64,000 bases of DNA. Source: Acinetobacter pittii (GTDB taxonomy: Bacteria; Pseudomonadota; Gammaproteobacteria; Pseudomonadales; Moraxellaceae). The position numbers were made by a program, and so were the translations under genes. The DNA lies in NCBI RefSeq assembly GCF_034064985.1, contig NZ_CP139249.1, positions 1,240,001 through 1,304,000 of the forward strand, in the 5' to 3' direction. This document shows, piece by piece, positions 19,741-28,228 of this stretch (the stretch's first letter is position 1; each line of letters starts with the position of its first letter). The notes under the pieces are model-generated. The model did not search any database, was not told where the DNA came from, and worked only from the letters and a program-made list of their open reading frames with translations.

Positions 19741-20751
19741 ATGATTGTTTTAGGCTTGGAAACTTCTTGTGATGAAACAGGGTTGGCACTTTATGATAGC
19801 GAACTCGGCTTGCGGGGACAGGTTCTTTATAGCCAAATTAAACTTCATGCCGAATATGGTGGAGTAGTACCTGAACTTGCTTCTCGAGACCATGTTCGAA
19901 AATTAATTCCTTTAATGAATCAATTGCTTGAGCAAAGTGATGTAACAAAACAAGAGATTGATGCTGTTGCTTATACACGTGGTCCTGGGTTAATGGGAGC
20001 CTTAATGACTGGGGCTTTATTTGGAAGAACTTTAGCTTTTTCTTTAAATAAACCTGCCATAGGTGTTCACCATATGGAAGGGCATATGTTGGCACCTTTA
20101 CTCTCAAGTCAACCGCCTGAATTTCCATTTGTTGCTTTATTGGTTTCAGGTGGGCATACACAATTAATGGCAGCTCACGGTATTGGTCAATATGAACTTT
20201 TGGGTGAATCTATTGATGATGCAGCTGGGGAAGCCTTTGATAAAGTTGCAAAAATGATGAGCTTGCCATATCCAGGTGGGCCAAATATCGCAAAACTTGC
20301 ATTATCTGGTGATCCATTAGCTTTTGAGTTTCCAAGACCTATGCTTCATCAAGGCTTGAACTTTTCTTTTAGTGGTTTAAAAACAGCTGTTTCTGTTCAA
20401 TTGAAAAAATTGAATGGTGAGAATCGTGACGCTGACATTGCTGCTTCATTCCAAGAAGCAATTGTAGATACATTGGTAAAAAAATCAGTAAAAGCTTTAA
20501 AGCAAACTGGACTTAAACGTTTAGTGATTGCAGGTGGAGTTAGCGCAAATTTAAGACTACGCGAGCAATTAGAAACTTCTTTGGCGAAAATTAAAGCACA
20601 GGTTTATTATGCAGAGCCTGCTTTATGTACTGATAATGGGGCAATGATTGCTTTTGCTGGTTATCAGCGTTTAAAAGCAGGTCAGCATGATGGTTTAGCG
20701 GTAACGACCACACCAAGATGGCCAATGACTGAACTTACTATTCCTGAGTAA
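19741..20751 (+). CDS. tsaD: tRNA N6-threonylcarbamoyladenosine transferase subunit TsaD
   Basis: TsaD transfers the threonylcarbamoyl group to A37 of ANN-reading tRNAs, with TsaB and TsaE. The 336-residue protein starts [19 protein letters not shown]. The metal-binding HxxxH is in [10 protein letters not shown], and ASHK-fold motifs include LVSGGHTQL and [15 protein letters not shown] 19741 is preceded by AAAGG at good spacing. Its stop lies two bases from the end of the convergent gene at 20754. Confidence 0.97.
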   Translation: MIVLGLETSCDETGLALYDSELGLRGQVLYSQIKLHAEYGGVVPELASRDHVRKLIPLMNQLLEQSDVTKQEIDAVAYTRGPGLMGALMTGALFGRTLAFSLNKPAIGVHHMEGHMLAPLLSSQPPEFPFVALLVSGGHTQLMAAHGIGQYELLGESIDDAAGEAFDKVAKMMSLPYPGGPNIAKLALSGDPLAFEFPRPMLHQGLNFSFSGLKTAVSVQLKKLNGENRDADIAASFQEAIVDTLVKKSVKALKQTGLKRLVIAGGVSANLRLREQLETSLAKIKAQVYYAEPALCTDNGAMIAFAGYQRLKAGQHDGLAVTTTPRWPMTELTIPE

Positions 20752-20753
20752 AA

Positions 20754-21857
20754 TTATTCATCGTCAAAGGCCTGTTGGTTTTCAATATCAATGTATTCGA
20801 TATAACCACGGCCTTGTACTTCATTACCAAAATAATGACCTGTAAATATATAGCTACTCGCATAACCTCGCCCATGACCATAACGGAATGGGCAGTCAAT
20901 TTCTGCCTGAATATTTAAGATAATTTGCTTTGCATCATTTCGAGCGATCCAAGAAAAATATTTTGGAAGTCGCATTTTTTGCCCAGTAGGTGAAACGAAG
21001 TCATCAACTTGATGCGAAATAATATCAAAGCTTACATCTGTGTAAATTTCAGCTGGCTGGTCCAGATGTCTAATATGCAAGGTGTATGCAGCTGTTTGTC
21101 CTGCAATATCGGCTTTGGTAAGAAGAAGTTGAGTGGCCTCGTTTAAATTGATAATTTGATAAGTAAAAAAATCAAGTGGCAGTTTATATGCATCAGGAAT
21201 AAGTTTATTTGTAATGGAGTGAGGACCCACTGCTCGTGCATATTCGTAAGTACAAAGTCCTTGGGTTTCAATGCGTTTTGCTTGATAGTTTAAAAAACCT
21301 TTAAACTTTGTCAATAAACTAAAATGATCATAGATTGGTGTTTTTATAAACCATGAAACATGTGAAGTGATATCGATATCAAAGTCGAAATCAAACCCAT
21401 CATAATGTCCATTAATATGGATGTGTGGAAATTTTCCTTGAATTGAAATTTCCTGACCTAGTTCTATTAAGGTTTCATCTTTATTAATTTTTGTATCTTC
21501 GGGAATGACATAGGCCTTCAATAAAACTTCTTCCAGAGCAGCTGTGCTTGAAAAGAATGTAGCTGTTTTTCTCGGGTTACCAGTAATGATGTCATCATGG
21601 TCAAAAGCAAGTGCGCCTGGTGTACCGATTAAAATCATAATATTTAAGTAACGATGCGGCTCTGGTAAAAGCGGGAAAAAAATACCGTAATGTGTCCAGC
21701 TATAATATTTTTCGTCAACTCGTGGACGGATGATATGAGCTTGAGTAAAAGGAAGAGTTGAATATTTTTTTGCTTGATCTAAAACGCCTTGTGCAAGTAA
21801 TAAACTTTTACCAAGCGCTTTACTTGTTGTAGAAATTTTTGGCAATTGCTTTTTCAT
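20754..21857 (-). CDS. Uncharacterised beta-rich protein (DUF6670-like)
   Basis: The 367-residue protein starts MKKQLPKISTTSKALGKSLL, with no clear signal peptide or membrane segment. It is rich in alternating polar and hydrophobic strands and aromatic residues, for example GHYDGFDFDFDIDITSHVSWF and YGHGRGYASSYIFTGHYFG. The pattern recalls two-lobed lipocalin-like folds (AttH/CrtC type), but that is a guess. Similar proteins are common in Acinetobacter. It precedes nothing obvious functionally; the DUF815 gene lies upstream on the same strand. Confidence 0.65.
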   Translation of the reverse strand: MKKQLPKISTTSKALGKSLLLAQGVLDQAKKYSTLPFTQAHIIRPRVDEKYYSWTHYGIFFPLLPEPHRYLNIMILIGTPGALAFDHDDIITGNPRKTATFFSSTAALEEVLLKAYVIPEDTKINKDETLIELGQEISIQGKFPHIHINGHYDGFDFDFDIDITSHVSWFIKTPIYDHFSLLTKFKGFLNYQAKRIETQGLCTYEYARAVGPHSITNKLIPDAYKLPLDFFTYQIINLNEATQLLLTKADIAGQTAAYTLHIRHLDQPAEIYTDVSFDIISHQVDDFVSPTGQKMRLPKYFSWIARNDAKQIILNIQAEIDCPFRYGHGRGYASSYIFTGHYFGNEVQGRGYIEYIDIENQQAFDDE

Positions 21858-21907
21858 ATATAAACCTAAAGAAGGGCTATCTTTGTTTTAGGTTATGAAA
21901 AACAACT

Positions 21908-21941
21908 GCCAAAGCTAAGCGGTTTATAGGCCAAAGCTAAG
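21908..21941. repeat. Short direct repeat GCCAAAGCTAAG
   Basis: Two copies of GCCAAAGCTAAG (21908-21919 and 21930-21941) lie 22 bases apart between two same-strand genes. The second is followed by GCTTT, giving a small stem AAAGC-TAAG-GCTTT. There is no good T run, so it is not a convincing terminator. Confidence 0.4.
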
Positions 21942-21960
21942 GCTTTGCGGGACATTTTAT

Positions 21961-22842
21961 TTAATTGTTAGACAAATCTTTTAAGGCGTTTAAACCAATC
22001 CAATGCTTAGAAAACTGATAAGCAGCTCGACCAGAGCGCTGGCCCCGCATCTGACACCAACGTAGACTTTCTGCACGAACTTCATCATTGAAAGGCATGT
22101 TTGCTTTATCAAGATAATGCTCAACGATTTCTAAATATAGGTTTTGATCCATTGGATAAAAAGATAGCCATAGACCAAACCGATCTGACAAAGAGATCTT
22201 TTCTTCAATCGCTTCTTGTGGATGTAGTTCAGTATATTGGGGAACGTCCACCTTAGTTACAGGTGTATTTTCGTGCATGAATTCTGGTAACAGGTGGCGA
22301 CGGTTACTGGTTGCATAAATAATAAAATTACTTGAACCTGACTGTAATGAACCATCTAATACACTTTTTAGACTACGGTAATTTTCATCTTCTGCGTTAA
22401 AAGCCAAGTCATCACAATAGACGATGTATTTTTCAGGGCGATTTTGAATGAGTTTTTGAATTTTGGGTAAGTCTGATAAATCATCACGTTCAATTTCAAT
22501 TAAACGTAATCCTTGAGGGGCATACTCAGTTAATAAAGCACGAACAATAGATGATTTTCCTGTACCACGTGAGCCGGTTAATAGTACATCATTTGCTGGT
22601 AGGCCATTTAAAAATTGCAAAGTATTTTGAATAATTTTTTCTTTCTGACGCTCAATGCCTTTTAAGTCATCAAGATAAATATTTTTCGGTTTGTAGATGG
22701 CTTTAAGTTGCTGATTTTCCCATCTAAAAGCAGGTGCAGTAAAATCTGTTTCTTGTCTAGGCTCAGGTAAGACCTGCTGTAGCTGATTTAATACAAGTGA
22801 TAATGTTTGAACTAAATTCTCTGGTAAATCAATGGTAGCCAT
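21961..22842 (-). CDS. DUF815 family AAA ATPase (paralogue 1)
   Basis: The 293-residue P-loop protein has Walker A GSRGTGKS (residues 90-97) and Walker B YIVYCDDLAF, followed by the sensor region FIIYATSNRRHLLPE. DUF815/PF05673 proteins are AAA-type ATPases of unknown client. A second copy lies at 47270-48172 with the same core motifs (LDGSLQSGSSNFIIYATSNR here, LDGSLATSSDNTLIYATSNR there). It is divergent from the patatin gene. Confidence 0.85.
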   Translation of the reverse strand: MATIDLPENLVQTLSLVLNQLQQVLPEPRQETDFTAPAFRWENQQLKAIYKPKNIYLDDLKGIERQKEKIIQNTLQFLNGLPANDVLLTGSRGTGKSSIVRALLTEYAPQGLRLIEIERDDLSDLPKIQKLIQNRPEKYIVYCDDLAFNAEDENYRSLKSVLDGSLQSGSSNFIIYATSNRRHLLPEFMHENTPVTKVDVPQYTELHPQEAIEEKISLSDRFGLWLSFYPMDQNLYLEIVEHYLDKANMPFNDEVRAESLRWCQMRGQRSGRAAYQFSKHWIGLNALKDLSNN

Positions 22843-23020
22843 GGTTTATCAATCATGTTAAACAGTAATTTACTAGGATACTAACACCGAAATTAACAGG
22901 CTGACAAAAAACTTATTGCCTATACACTTTATCGGTTTTGCAATTGATTGAAATGTTCAGACCGAGCATAGTGTTGTCATGTCTATTCAGTAAAATCATC
23001 TGAGAAGATGAGGACGAAAT

Positions 23021-24529
23021 ATGTTTGAAAAATTACGAAGTGATATGAATCCACATCAGGCTTACCGTATCAAAAAATTACAACGTCAATTAGACATGGC
23101 GGAATCTTATGAAGAATGGAAGTCTTTTGCTCTAAAATTAGATGAAGAAACAGGGGTACAAGAGTGGAAATTTGATAATAGTTCACCTTACTTCGATGCT
23201 GAGCTCATTTCTTATCGGTATACCTTACTCAAAAGATATCGTCAGCAACATCGAACACTAGACCTCATCTATTTACTCAAAGAAGGTTTAACTTACGATA
23301 TTGCAAATATTGGTCACCCCATGCTTTTTGCTGCAACGCATGTGGGAACAAAAAAGTTAATTGAAGACTATATTGATGAGGTAAGCCAAAGCTTGGCTTA
23401 TATTGCTTCAAGTGAATGCATCACCTTTCAAAGAAAAGAAAAAATAGAGTTTTTTGAAAACTGTGAAAAGGCATACGGACAGCCCGCACTTATGTTCTCG
23501 GGTGGGGCGACTTTAGGTCTGTTTCATACAGGTGTGTGTAAGGCTTTAATTGAACAAGACTTAATGCCAAAAGTGCTCTCTGGCTCAAGTGCTGGAGCAA
23601 TTATGACAGGTATGCTGGGAACCTCTGCCAGTGAAGATGTTCAAAATCTATTAAATGGTGAACAATTCTTTAGTGATGCTTTTCATTTCAGGAAATTCCG
23701 TGAACTCATTAAAGGCAATGGTGGAATTGCCGATGTTCACTATTTGAAAAAATTCCTTATTGAAAATTTAGGCGATCTTACGTTTGAAGAGGCTTTTAAA
23801 AAATCAGGTTTGAATATTAATGTTGCTGTAGCGCCGTATGATGCAACAGAAAACCCAAGAATTATGAATGCCATTATGACACCGAACGTTTTGGTATGGA
23901 GTGCGGTATTGGCTTCATGTGCTGTACCAATTTTATTCCCACCGGTACGTTTAACCAGTAAACGTTATGATGGTGAGCATACACCTTATATGGCAAATAC
24001 AAAGTGGGTGGATGGAAGTGTAAGAAGTGATTTCCCTCAAGAAAGAATGGCACGGCTTTACAATTTAAACTACACGATTGCGAGTCAGGTTAACCCCCAT
24101 ATTGTTCCATTTATGCAAAATGATGCGGATCGCTTTCGTAAAGACGTACTAAGTTGGCCTGAAAGAATTCTAAGACGCCAAGGTAAAGTTTTATCAATGG
24201 GCGTTATGGATTTTACACGTCAGCGACTTGGTTCTATATCTCCAGTCAGAAGATTGTTAGATCATGGATATGGCGTAATGGGACAACGTTATTATGGTGA
24301 TGTAAATATCATTGCTAAATATAGCCTAAGTCACTATACCTATACTTTGCAAAATCCGCGTCCACATTTGTTTAAGCGCTTGCAAAGAGAAGGGGAGCGT
24401 GCGACTTGGCCAAAAATTTCTTCAATTGAGACGCATGCTCGTATTGGTAAAACAATTCAGCATTGTTTAGAGGTCTTGCGTTTTGAAGAAAAGAAACAAC
24501 AGCCTGAGTCTTACTATGCTGAAGCATGA
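23021..24529 (+). CDS. Patatin-like phospholipase with DUF3336 N-terminal domain
   Basis: The 502-residue protein has an N-terminal helical DUF3336-like region (to about residue 130) and a patatin domain. The oxyanion motif is FSGGATLGLFHTGV. The nucleophile is in GSSAG (Ser190) and the dyad aspartate in DGS (Asp331). The fungal members with this layout are Tgl3/4/5-type triacylglycerol lipases; bacterial substrates are mostly unknown. No signal peptide is visible. Its last 14 bases overlap the kinase-like gene, so the two are likely translated together. Confidence 0.88.
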   Translation: MFEKLRSDMNPHQAYRIKKLQRQLDMAESYEEWKSFALKLDEETGVQEWKFDNSSPYFDAELISYRYTLLKRYRQQHRTLDLIYLLKEGLTYDIANIGHPMLFAATHVGTKKLIEDYIDEVSQSLAYIASSECITFQRKEKIEFFENCEKAYGQPALMFSGGATLGLFHTGVCKALIEQDLMPKVLSGSSAGAIMTGMLGTSASEDVQNLLNGEQFFSDAFHFRKFRELIKGNGGIADVHYLKKFLIENLGDLTFEEAFKKSGLNINVAVAPYDATENPRIMNAIMTPNVLVWSAVLASCAVPILFPPVRLTSKRYDGEHTPYMANTKWVDGSVRSDFPQERMARLYNLNYTIASQVNPHIVPFMQNDADRFRKDVLSWPERILRRQGKVLSMGVMDFTRQRLGSISPVRRLLDHGYGVMGQRYYGDVNIIAKYSLSHYTYTLQNPRPHLFKRLQREGERATWPKISSIETHARIGKTIQHCLEVLRFEEKKQQPESYYAEA

Positions 24530-25331
24530 TTTTGCTTCCCCAATAGAAAACTTAATATGTGTGACAAAGCCAGCAAGTGCAGCGTTAGGGCGGTGTTTAT
24601 GGACATGTACCATAGACACTAAGAATTACTGGTTAAAATATCATTTGCCTGAAACCCATGCTCAAAGTGAGCAAGATTTCTTGCATGAGCAATTATTTTA
24701 CAAAGAAATTAATCTTAAGAACTCAACATGGCTTTTACCTTACAAACTGATTGAAGTCAGCTTAATTCCTCAGCTAGAACATTCCTTAGGTCAGGTTTTA
24801 ATTTTACCTGATAGTGATGTATGGTTTGATTCATTGAATGAGGAAACTGATTTTAGTGACATATATCGAAAGATTTGGTGCGCAATAAATAAACTTGCTG
24901 AACTGCATGAATTTGGCTGGATTCATGGAGATGTCAAGACAGAACATTTTAGAGAGTTTCAGCAAAAGCCTTATTTGATTGATTTTGAGAAAACGAGGCC
25001 GGTCTCAAGTCAAGAATTAATCATGGATGCAACACCTCGTTATATGGCTCCTGAACTATTTCGAGGAGGGTATAAGAGCATACAAAGTGATTTATATGCA
25101 TTGGGTATCGTTTTATATGAATGGTTAACCCAAACTCGCTTAGAAGCAATTAGTTATCGTGATTGGGCAATACTACATTGTCAAAACTTAACGATTGGAT
25201 TGCCTCCGCAATTTCTCAATTTTTATCCATTGCTCACAGGATTATTACAAAAACAGCAGCAAAACCGCTTTTCAAATGCCAGTGAAGCAATAAATTGCTT
25301 AAAGCAGATTCAAATTGATAAAAATCATTGA
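24516..25331 (+). CDS. Protein kinase-like protein with altered catalytic motifs
   Basis: The 271-residue protein carries a Ser/Thr kinase-like C-lobe: HGDVKTEHF (His137, Asp139) in place of HRDLKxxN, and DFE (Asp156) in place of DFG. RYMAPELFRG is the APE region, followed by SDLYALGIVLYEWLT. The N-lobe is short, with no clear Gly-rich loop; LKYHL may hold the ATP lysine. It could be an active atypical kinase or a pseudokinase. It overlaps the patatin gene by 14 bases. ATG 24516 was chosen because the frame upstream lies inside the patatin reading frame. Confidence 0.75.
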   Translation: MLKHDFASPIENLICVTKPASAALGRCLWTCTIDTKNYWLKYHLPETHAQSEQDFLHEQLFYKEINLKNSTWLLPYKLIEVSLIPQLEHSLGQVLILPDSDVWFDSLNEETDFSDIYRKIWCAINKLAELHEFGWIHGDVKTEHFREFQQKPYLIDFEKTRPVSSQELIMDATPRYMAPELFRGGYKSIQSDLYALGIVLYEWLTQTRLEAISYRDWAILHCQNLTIGLPPQFLNFYPLLTGLLQKQQQNRFSNASEAINCLKQIQIDKNH

Positions 25332-25383
25332 TCTAGTATCTGTATACAATTTACACGGTTAGTTTTTTTTAGAAAAAAAACAC

Positions 25384-25412
25384 TTGTCACTGTTAGATCT
25401 TATCGCTAATAT
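25384..25412 (+). promoter_or_regulatory. Sigma-70 promoter of tRNA cluster
   Basis: TTGTCA (25384-25389) and TAATAT (25407-25412) are separated by exactly 17 bases. The first tRNA starts 11 bases after the -10 element, so transcription would begin close to the tRNA. Confidence 0.75.
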
Positions 25413-25423
25413 ACACAGCCATC

Positions 25424-25508
25424 GGGGGCGTGGCGAAATTGGTAGACGCACTGGATTTAGGTTCCAGCGCCGCAAGGTGTAAGAGTTCGAGTCTCTTCGC
25501 CCCCACCA
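25424..25508 (+). tRNA. tRNA-Leu (anticodon UAG), copy 1
   Basis: An 85-base class II tRNA: acceptor GGGGGCG pairs with CGCCCCC. The anticodon stem CTGGA/TCCAG frames the loop TTTAGGT, giving anticodon TAG. A long variable arm is present and the T arm is AAGAG-TTCGAGT-CTCTT. Discriminator A and encoded CCA. An identical copy lies at 25665. Confidence 0.95.
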
Positions 25509-25563
25509 CTTTAAGTTAGAAACTTAAAGTTTGATGTAGATGTTAAGTCATCTAGATCTTGGA

Positions 25564-25637
25564 AGAGGATTGGTGTAATGGTAGCATGACGGTCTCCAAA
25601 ACCGTTCGTCAAGGTTCGAGTCCTTGATCCTCTGCCA
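25564..25637 (+). tRNA. tRNA-Trp (anticodon CCA), copy 1
   Basis: A 74-base cloverleaf: acceptor AGAGGAT pairs with ATCCTCT, the anticodon stem is ACGGT/ACCGT around CTCCAAA, and the T stem is CAAGG/CCTTG. A1-U72 and G73 agree with tryptophan identity in E. coli. The body differs from the usual bacterial tRNA-Trp (AGGGG acceptor). D-stem position 10 is G here, facing U25. Confidence 0.88.
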
Positions 25638-25664
25638 CATTTATTTTAAATAAATGTCCCAGAT

Positions 25665-25749
25665 GGGGGCGTGGCGAAATTGGTAGACGCACTGGATTTA
25701 GGTTCCAGCGCCGCAAGGTGTAAGAGTTCGAGTCTCTTCGCCCCCACCA
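25665..25749 (+). tRNA. tRNA-Leu (anticodon UAG), copy 2
   Basis: Identical in sequence to the copy at 25424, with encoded CCA. The spacer to the next tRNA differs from the first pair, so the duplication is not very recent or the spacer has diverged. Confidence 0.95.
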
Positions 25750-25816
25750 TTGAAAGAAGCAAGACAATGATCTTGCTTTTTTTATGATTAAATTCAGTGT
25801 GTTTAATCATAAATAT

Positions 25817-25890
25817 AGAGGATTGATGTAATGGTAGCATGACGGTCTCCAAAACCGTTCGTCAAGGTTCGAGTCCTTGATCCTCTGCCA
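25817..25890 (+). tRNA. tRNA-Trp (anticodon CCA), copy 2
   Basis: Same as the copy at 25564 except for one base: position 10 is A instead of G, turning a G-U into an A-U pair in the D stem. All other stems are intact and CCA is encoded. Confidence 0.88.
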
Positions 25891-25904
25891 TTGAATAAAA
25901 GATG

Positions 25905-25928
25905 AAGCTCCTATTTAGGAGTTTTTTA
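25905..25928 (+). terminator. Terminator of tRNA cluster
   Basis: CTCCTA and TAGGAG form a six-base-pair stem with a TT loop (25908-25921), followed by a T run. It lies 15 bases after the last tRNA. Confidence 0.75.
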
Positions 25929-26332
25929 TTATCTATAATTTTTTAAAAACGACTTTTATTCAGGCTCAAGTAATTTTATAAATAGATATTTCGATTTCTG
26001 CTGTTTCATGGTTATGTAAATAATAGATTATTATTTACTCAGACAATATGCTGAATTTCTTAATATTTTTTTAAGCTATTGTTTTCTATTTATTTAAGTT
26101 ACCTTTTGAAAATTATTTAAATAAAAGCCTTGAATACTAATTTATTTCCTGTATGATTTAGTTAACTAGAAAAAAGTCTTGTTAGTAAATCTTCTTTTAA
26201 GTATCGTAGTTTTAGTCATAATCCTTCGTTTTTTAAGATATTAAGCTCAATTTGTTATTCTTTTTTCAAAGTTATGATAGCGTCATTATTTGTTTAATGA
26301 TTCTAAAATATTAGAAATCAGTAGGATATATC
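25929..26332 (+). promoter_or_regulatory. AT-rich region with probable leader of second cold-shock gene
   Basis: About 400 AT-rich bases with no gene visible. The part next to 26333 probably carries the promoter and a long leader of the cold-shock gene, by analogy with cspA genes. No specific element can be assigned. Confidence 0.3.
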
Positions 26333-26542
26333 ATGTCTAATACAGTAAGTGGTACAGTTAAGTGGTTTAACGAAACTAAAGGTTTCGGTTTTATTCAACA
26401 AGATAATGGTCCAGATGTGTTTGCTCACTTCAAAGAAATTTCTGGTTCAGGTTTCAAAACTTTGCACGAAGGTCAACGTGTAACGTTTACTGTTACTCAA
26501 GGGCAAAAAGGCCCAAATGCTGTAAATATTATTCCACAATAA
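26333..26542 (+). CDS. Cold-shock domain protein (second copy)
   Basis: The 69-residue OB-fold protein has KGFGFIQ (RNP1) and VFAHF (RNP2), so it should bind single-stranded RNA or DNA. It starts [20 protein letters not shown] after an AGGATATATC ribosome site. It is more like typical CspA/CspD proteins than the copy at 4364, which has a longer N-terminus. A strong terminator follows. Confidence 0.93.
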   Translation: MSNTVSGTVKWFNETKGFGFIQQDNGPDVFAHFKEISGSGFKTLHEGQRVTFTVTQGQKGPNAVNIIPQ

Positions 26543-26554
26543 TATACAGCAAAC

Positions 26555-26583
26555 AAAAAAAGCACTTTTTAGTGCTTTTTTTT
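26555..26583 (+). terminator. Terminator of second cold-shock gene
   Basis: AAAAAAAGCACT and AGTGCTTTTTTT pair around a TTTT loop, 12 bases after the stop codon. Confidence 0.9.
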
Positions 26584-26811
26584 ATTTTGGCTTTAAATAT
26601 ATTGATGGTTTTTTTAAAGCTTTAAGGCTCTGAGTAAACGGGCTTTTTATTTTTATATCACAATTAATCTTTAATTATAAGTATATGTAATTACTAATTT
26701 AATTTTAATATAAACTTTAAAATATATGTGAAATATAAATTATTTGTAACAGATGTATGTTAGATTAGAAAATCTTTAAATAAAGAAATTTTATATTTCA
26801 CGGAATTGCTA

Positions 26812-27282
26812 ATGAACGTTCGCCTGTGTTATGCCAGCCAACGAAACGAAAAAAATGAAGATTTATTGCAAGATCTACGTGATATTTTGACAGAAGCCAG
26901 AGATTTCAATGATTTAAATAAGATCTGTGGCGTACTTTATTATGCTGATAATGCTTTCTTTCAATGTTTAGAAGGTGAACAAGAGGTGGTTGAAAGGTTA
27001 TTTGAAAAAATTACAAATGATGAAAGACACCACAATGTTAAATGGTTGTGTACATATTCCATTGAACAAAACTCTTTTCAGAGATGGTCAATGAAATATG
27101 TGCAACGCAATACAAATATTGAATCTTTCTTTCTAAAAATGGGAGAAACTACTTTTAATCCTATTCGTCTCGATGAGCAAAATTTAAAAGATTTTCTTAA
27201 AGAATTAGTTACTGCTGAGCAAACCAAAATTAAGACAGTTAAAAAAGTGGGTATGGTAAATCGGGGAGTGAACCCGTTCTAG
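26812..27282 (+). CDS. blsA: BLUF-domain blue-light photoreceptor BlsA
   Basis: The 156-residue protein starts MNVRLCYASQRNEKNEDLLQ and is a stand-alone BLUF protein. The flavin-site residues are Tyr7, Gln51 (FFQCLEG) and Trp92 (QRWSMK). In A. baumannii BlsA senses blue light and temperature and affects motility, biofilm and metabolism by binding regulators. The C-terminal tail KKVGMVNRGVNPF is the part needed for signalling in BlsA. ATG 26812 is preferred to an in-frame TTG at 26806. Its stop abuts the end of a convergent gene. Confidence 0.93.
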   Translation: MNVRLCYASQRNEKNEDLLQDLRDILTEARDFNDLNKICGVLYYADNAFFQCLEGEQEVVERLFEKITNDERHHNVKWLCTYSIEQNSFQRWSMKYVQRNTNIESFFLKMGETTFNPIRLDEQNLKDFLKELVTAEQTKIKTVKKVGMVNRGVNPF

Positions 27283-27606
27283 CTATTTGGCTATTACACC
27301 GATATGGATGGTCTTGAGTTTAGGTAGTATTCTAGTCATCACTAAATATACAATAACTGTGGTTGCGAGCATCCATATCACTTCTAGGCTTTGGCTAATG
27401 ATAAACATTGCCCAATAAAAAAAGCCAAATAAAGCAAGGCACAGTCCACTACCTTTGAAATACCAAGTAATAAATATCCCAAAAAGCGCTGAAGAGAGAA
27501 GAAGATTAATCGTCTCGTTCATTCCTATATAGTTAAAAAGAATAATCAGTAAGCATAAAGCTAACATTGATAGTAAATATACAAATATATTTTTTGCAAT
27601 AAACAT
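27283..27606 (-). CDS. Small integral membrane protein of unknown function
   Basis: The 107-residue protein is almost entirely hydrophobic, with about four membrane segments (near residues 8-27, 33-50, 55-72 and 75-93). It starts MFIAKNIFVYLLSMLALCLLI and has no recognised domain. A GATAGGG sequence precedes the ATG at normal distance. Its stop touches that of blsA with no terminator between them. A hairpin with terminator features lies just upstream of its start (27627-27667). Confidence 0.65.
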   Translation of the reverse strand: MFIAKNIFVYLLSMLALCLLIILFNYIGMNETINLLLSSALFGIFITWYFKGSGLCLALFGFFYWAMFIISQSLEVIWMLATTVIVYLVMTRILPKLKTIHIGVIAK

Positions 27607-27626
27607 TTTCTATACCCTATCTGATG

Positions 27627-27667
27627 ATTAAAAAAATTATCTTTCCTCTGTTTCCAGAGGAAAGATA
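27627..27667 (-). terminator. Minus-strand terminator or attenuator upstream of the small membrane gene
   Basis: A perfect 13-base-pair inverted repeat (27638-27650 with 27655-27667) has a GAAA tetraloop on the minus strand and is followed there by AATTTTTTT. It lies only about 30 bases before the start of the gene at 27283-27606, so it either ends an upstream minus-strand transcript or works as a leader attenuator. Confidence 0.7.
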
Positions 27668-28228
27668 GTACATATTAATTTTTTGAGATTCTTTTTCTAT
27701 TATTAAGAGTTTTTCTATTAATAAAGATGAATTTATCATTTTCTCCAGATCTCTTTATTAATATTAAGCTTTCTATTTAATAGTAAAGAGTGCTTATATG
27801 TACTGAAATTAATTATAGGAAAAACAAACGGTTATGTTGTAAGTTTTGGCTTACATGATTGTGAGAAATTGCCTACAATTGTATAAAAAATATACAAAAT
27901 TTACAAAGTTGATTTTGTATTAAATATATATTTTTCAGAAGTTTATATTGGTTTAAGGAGTAAGCTAAACTTTGCATAAATAACAAAAAGTAACATCAGT
28001 CTATTAAGTTTTTTTTAAATAAAAAATAATGAACCAAAAAATATTGTTATTAAAAACACATTAGGAAAAATATATATTTTATGATGACTACTTGAATTTA
28101 GAAGTATGAAGTTTTTTGTTTGAATAATTAAATTAATAATCGTAAATAATAAAAATATAGTGAGATTTCTTATTTTATCGGCTTCATTAAAGAGCAACTA
28201 TAAGATGAATTAATTTAAACTATTAATC
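27668..28228. other. Intergenic region without convincing gene
   Basis: Very AT-rich. A 60-codon open frame on the minus strand (28015-28197) would encode a hydrophobic peptide, but it has poor codon use and no good ribosome site. Nothing else is visible. Confidence 0.4.

Noticed and set aside
25646..25852. Minus-strand 68-codon frame across the second tRNA pair
   Set aside because: It is antisense to tRNA-Leu and tRNA-Trp; the 'MVGAKRLELLHLAAL' text is the well-known false protein from tRNA-Leu genes.
28015..28197. 60-codon hydrophobic open frame on the minus strand
   Set aside because: It lies in very AT-rich DNA where such frames arise by chance, lacks a ribosome site and has no recognisable family.
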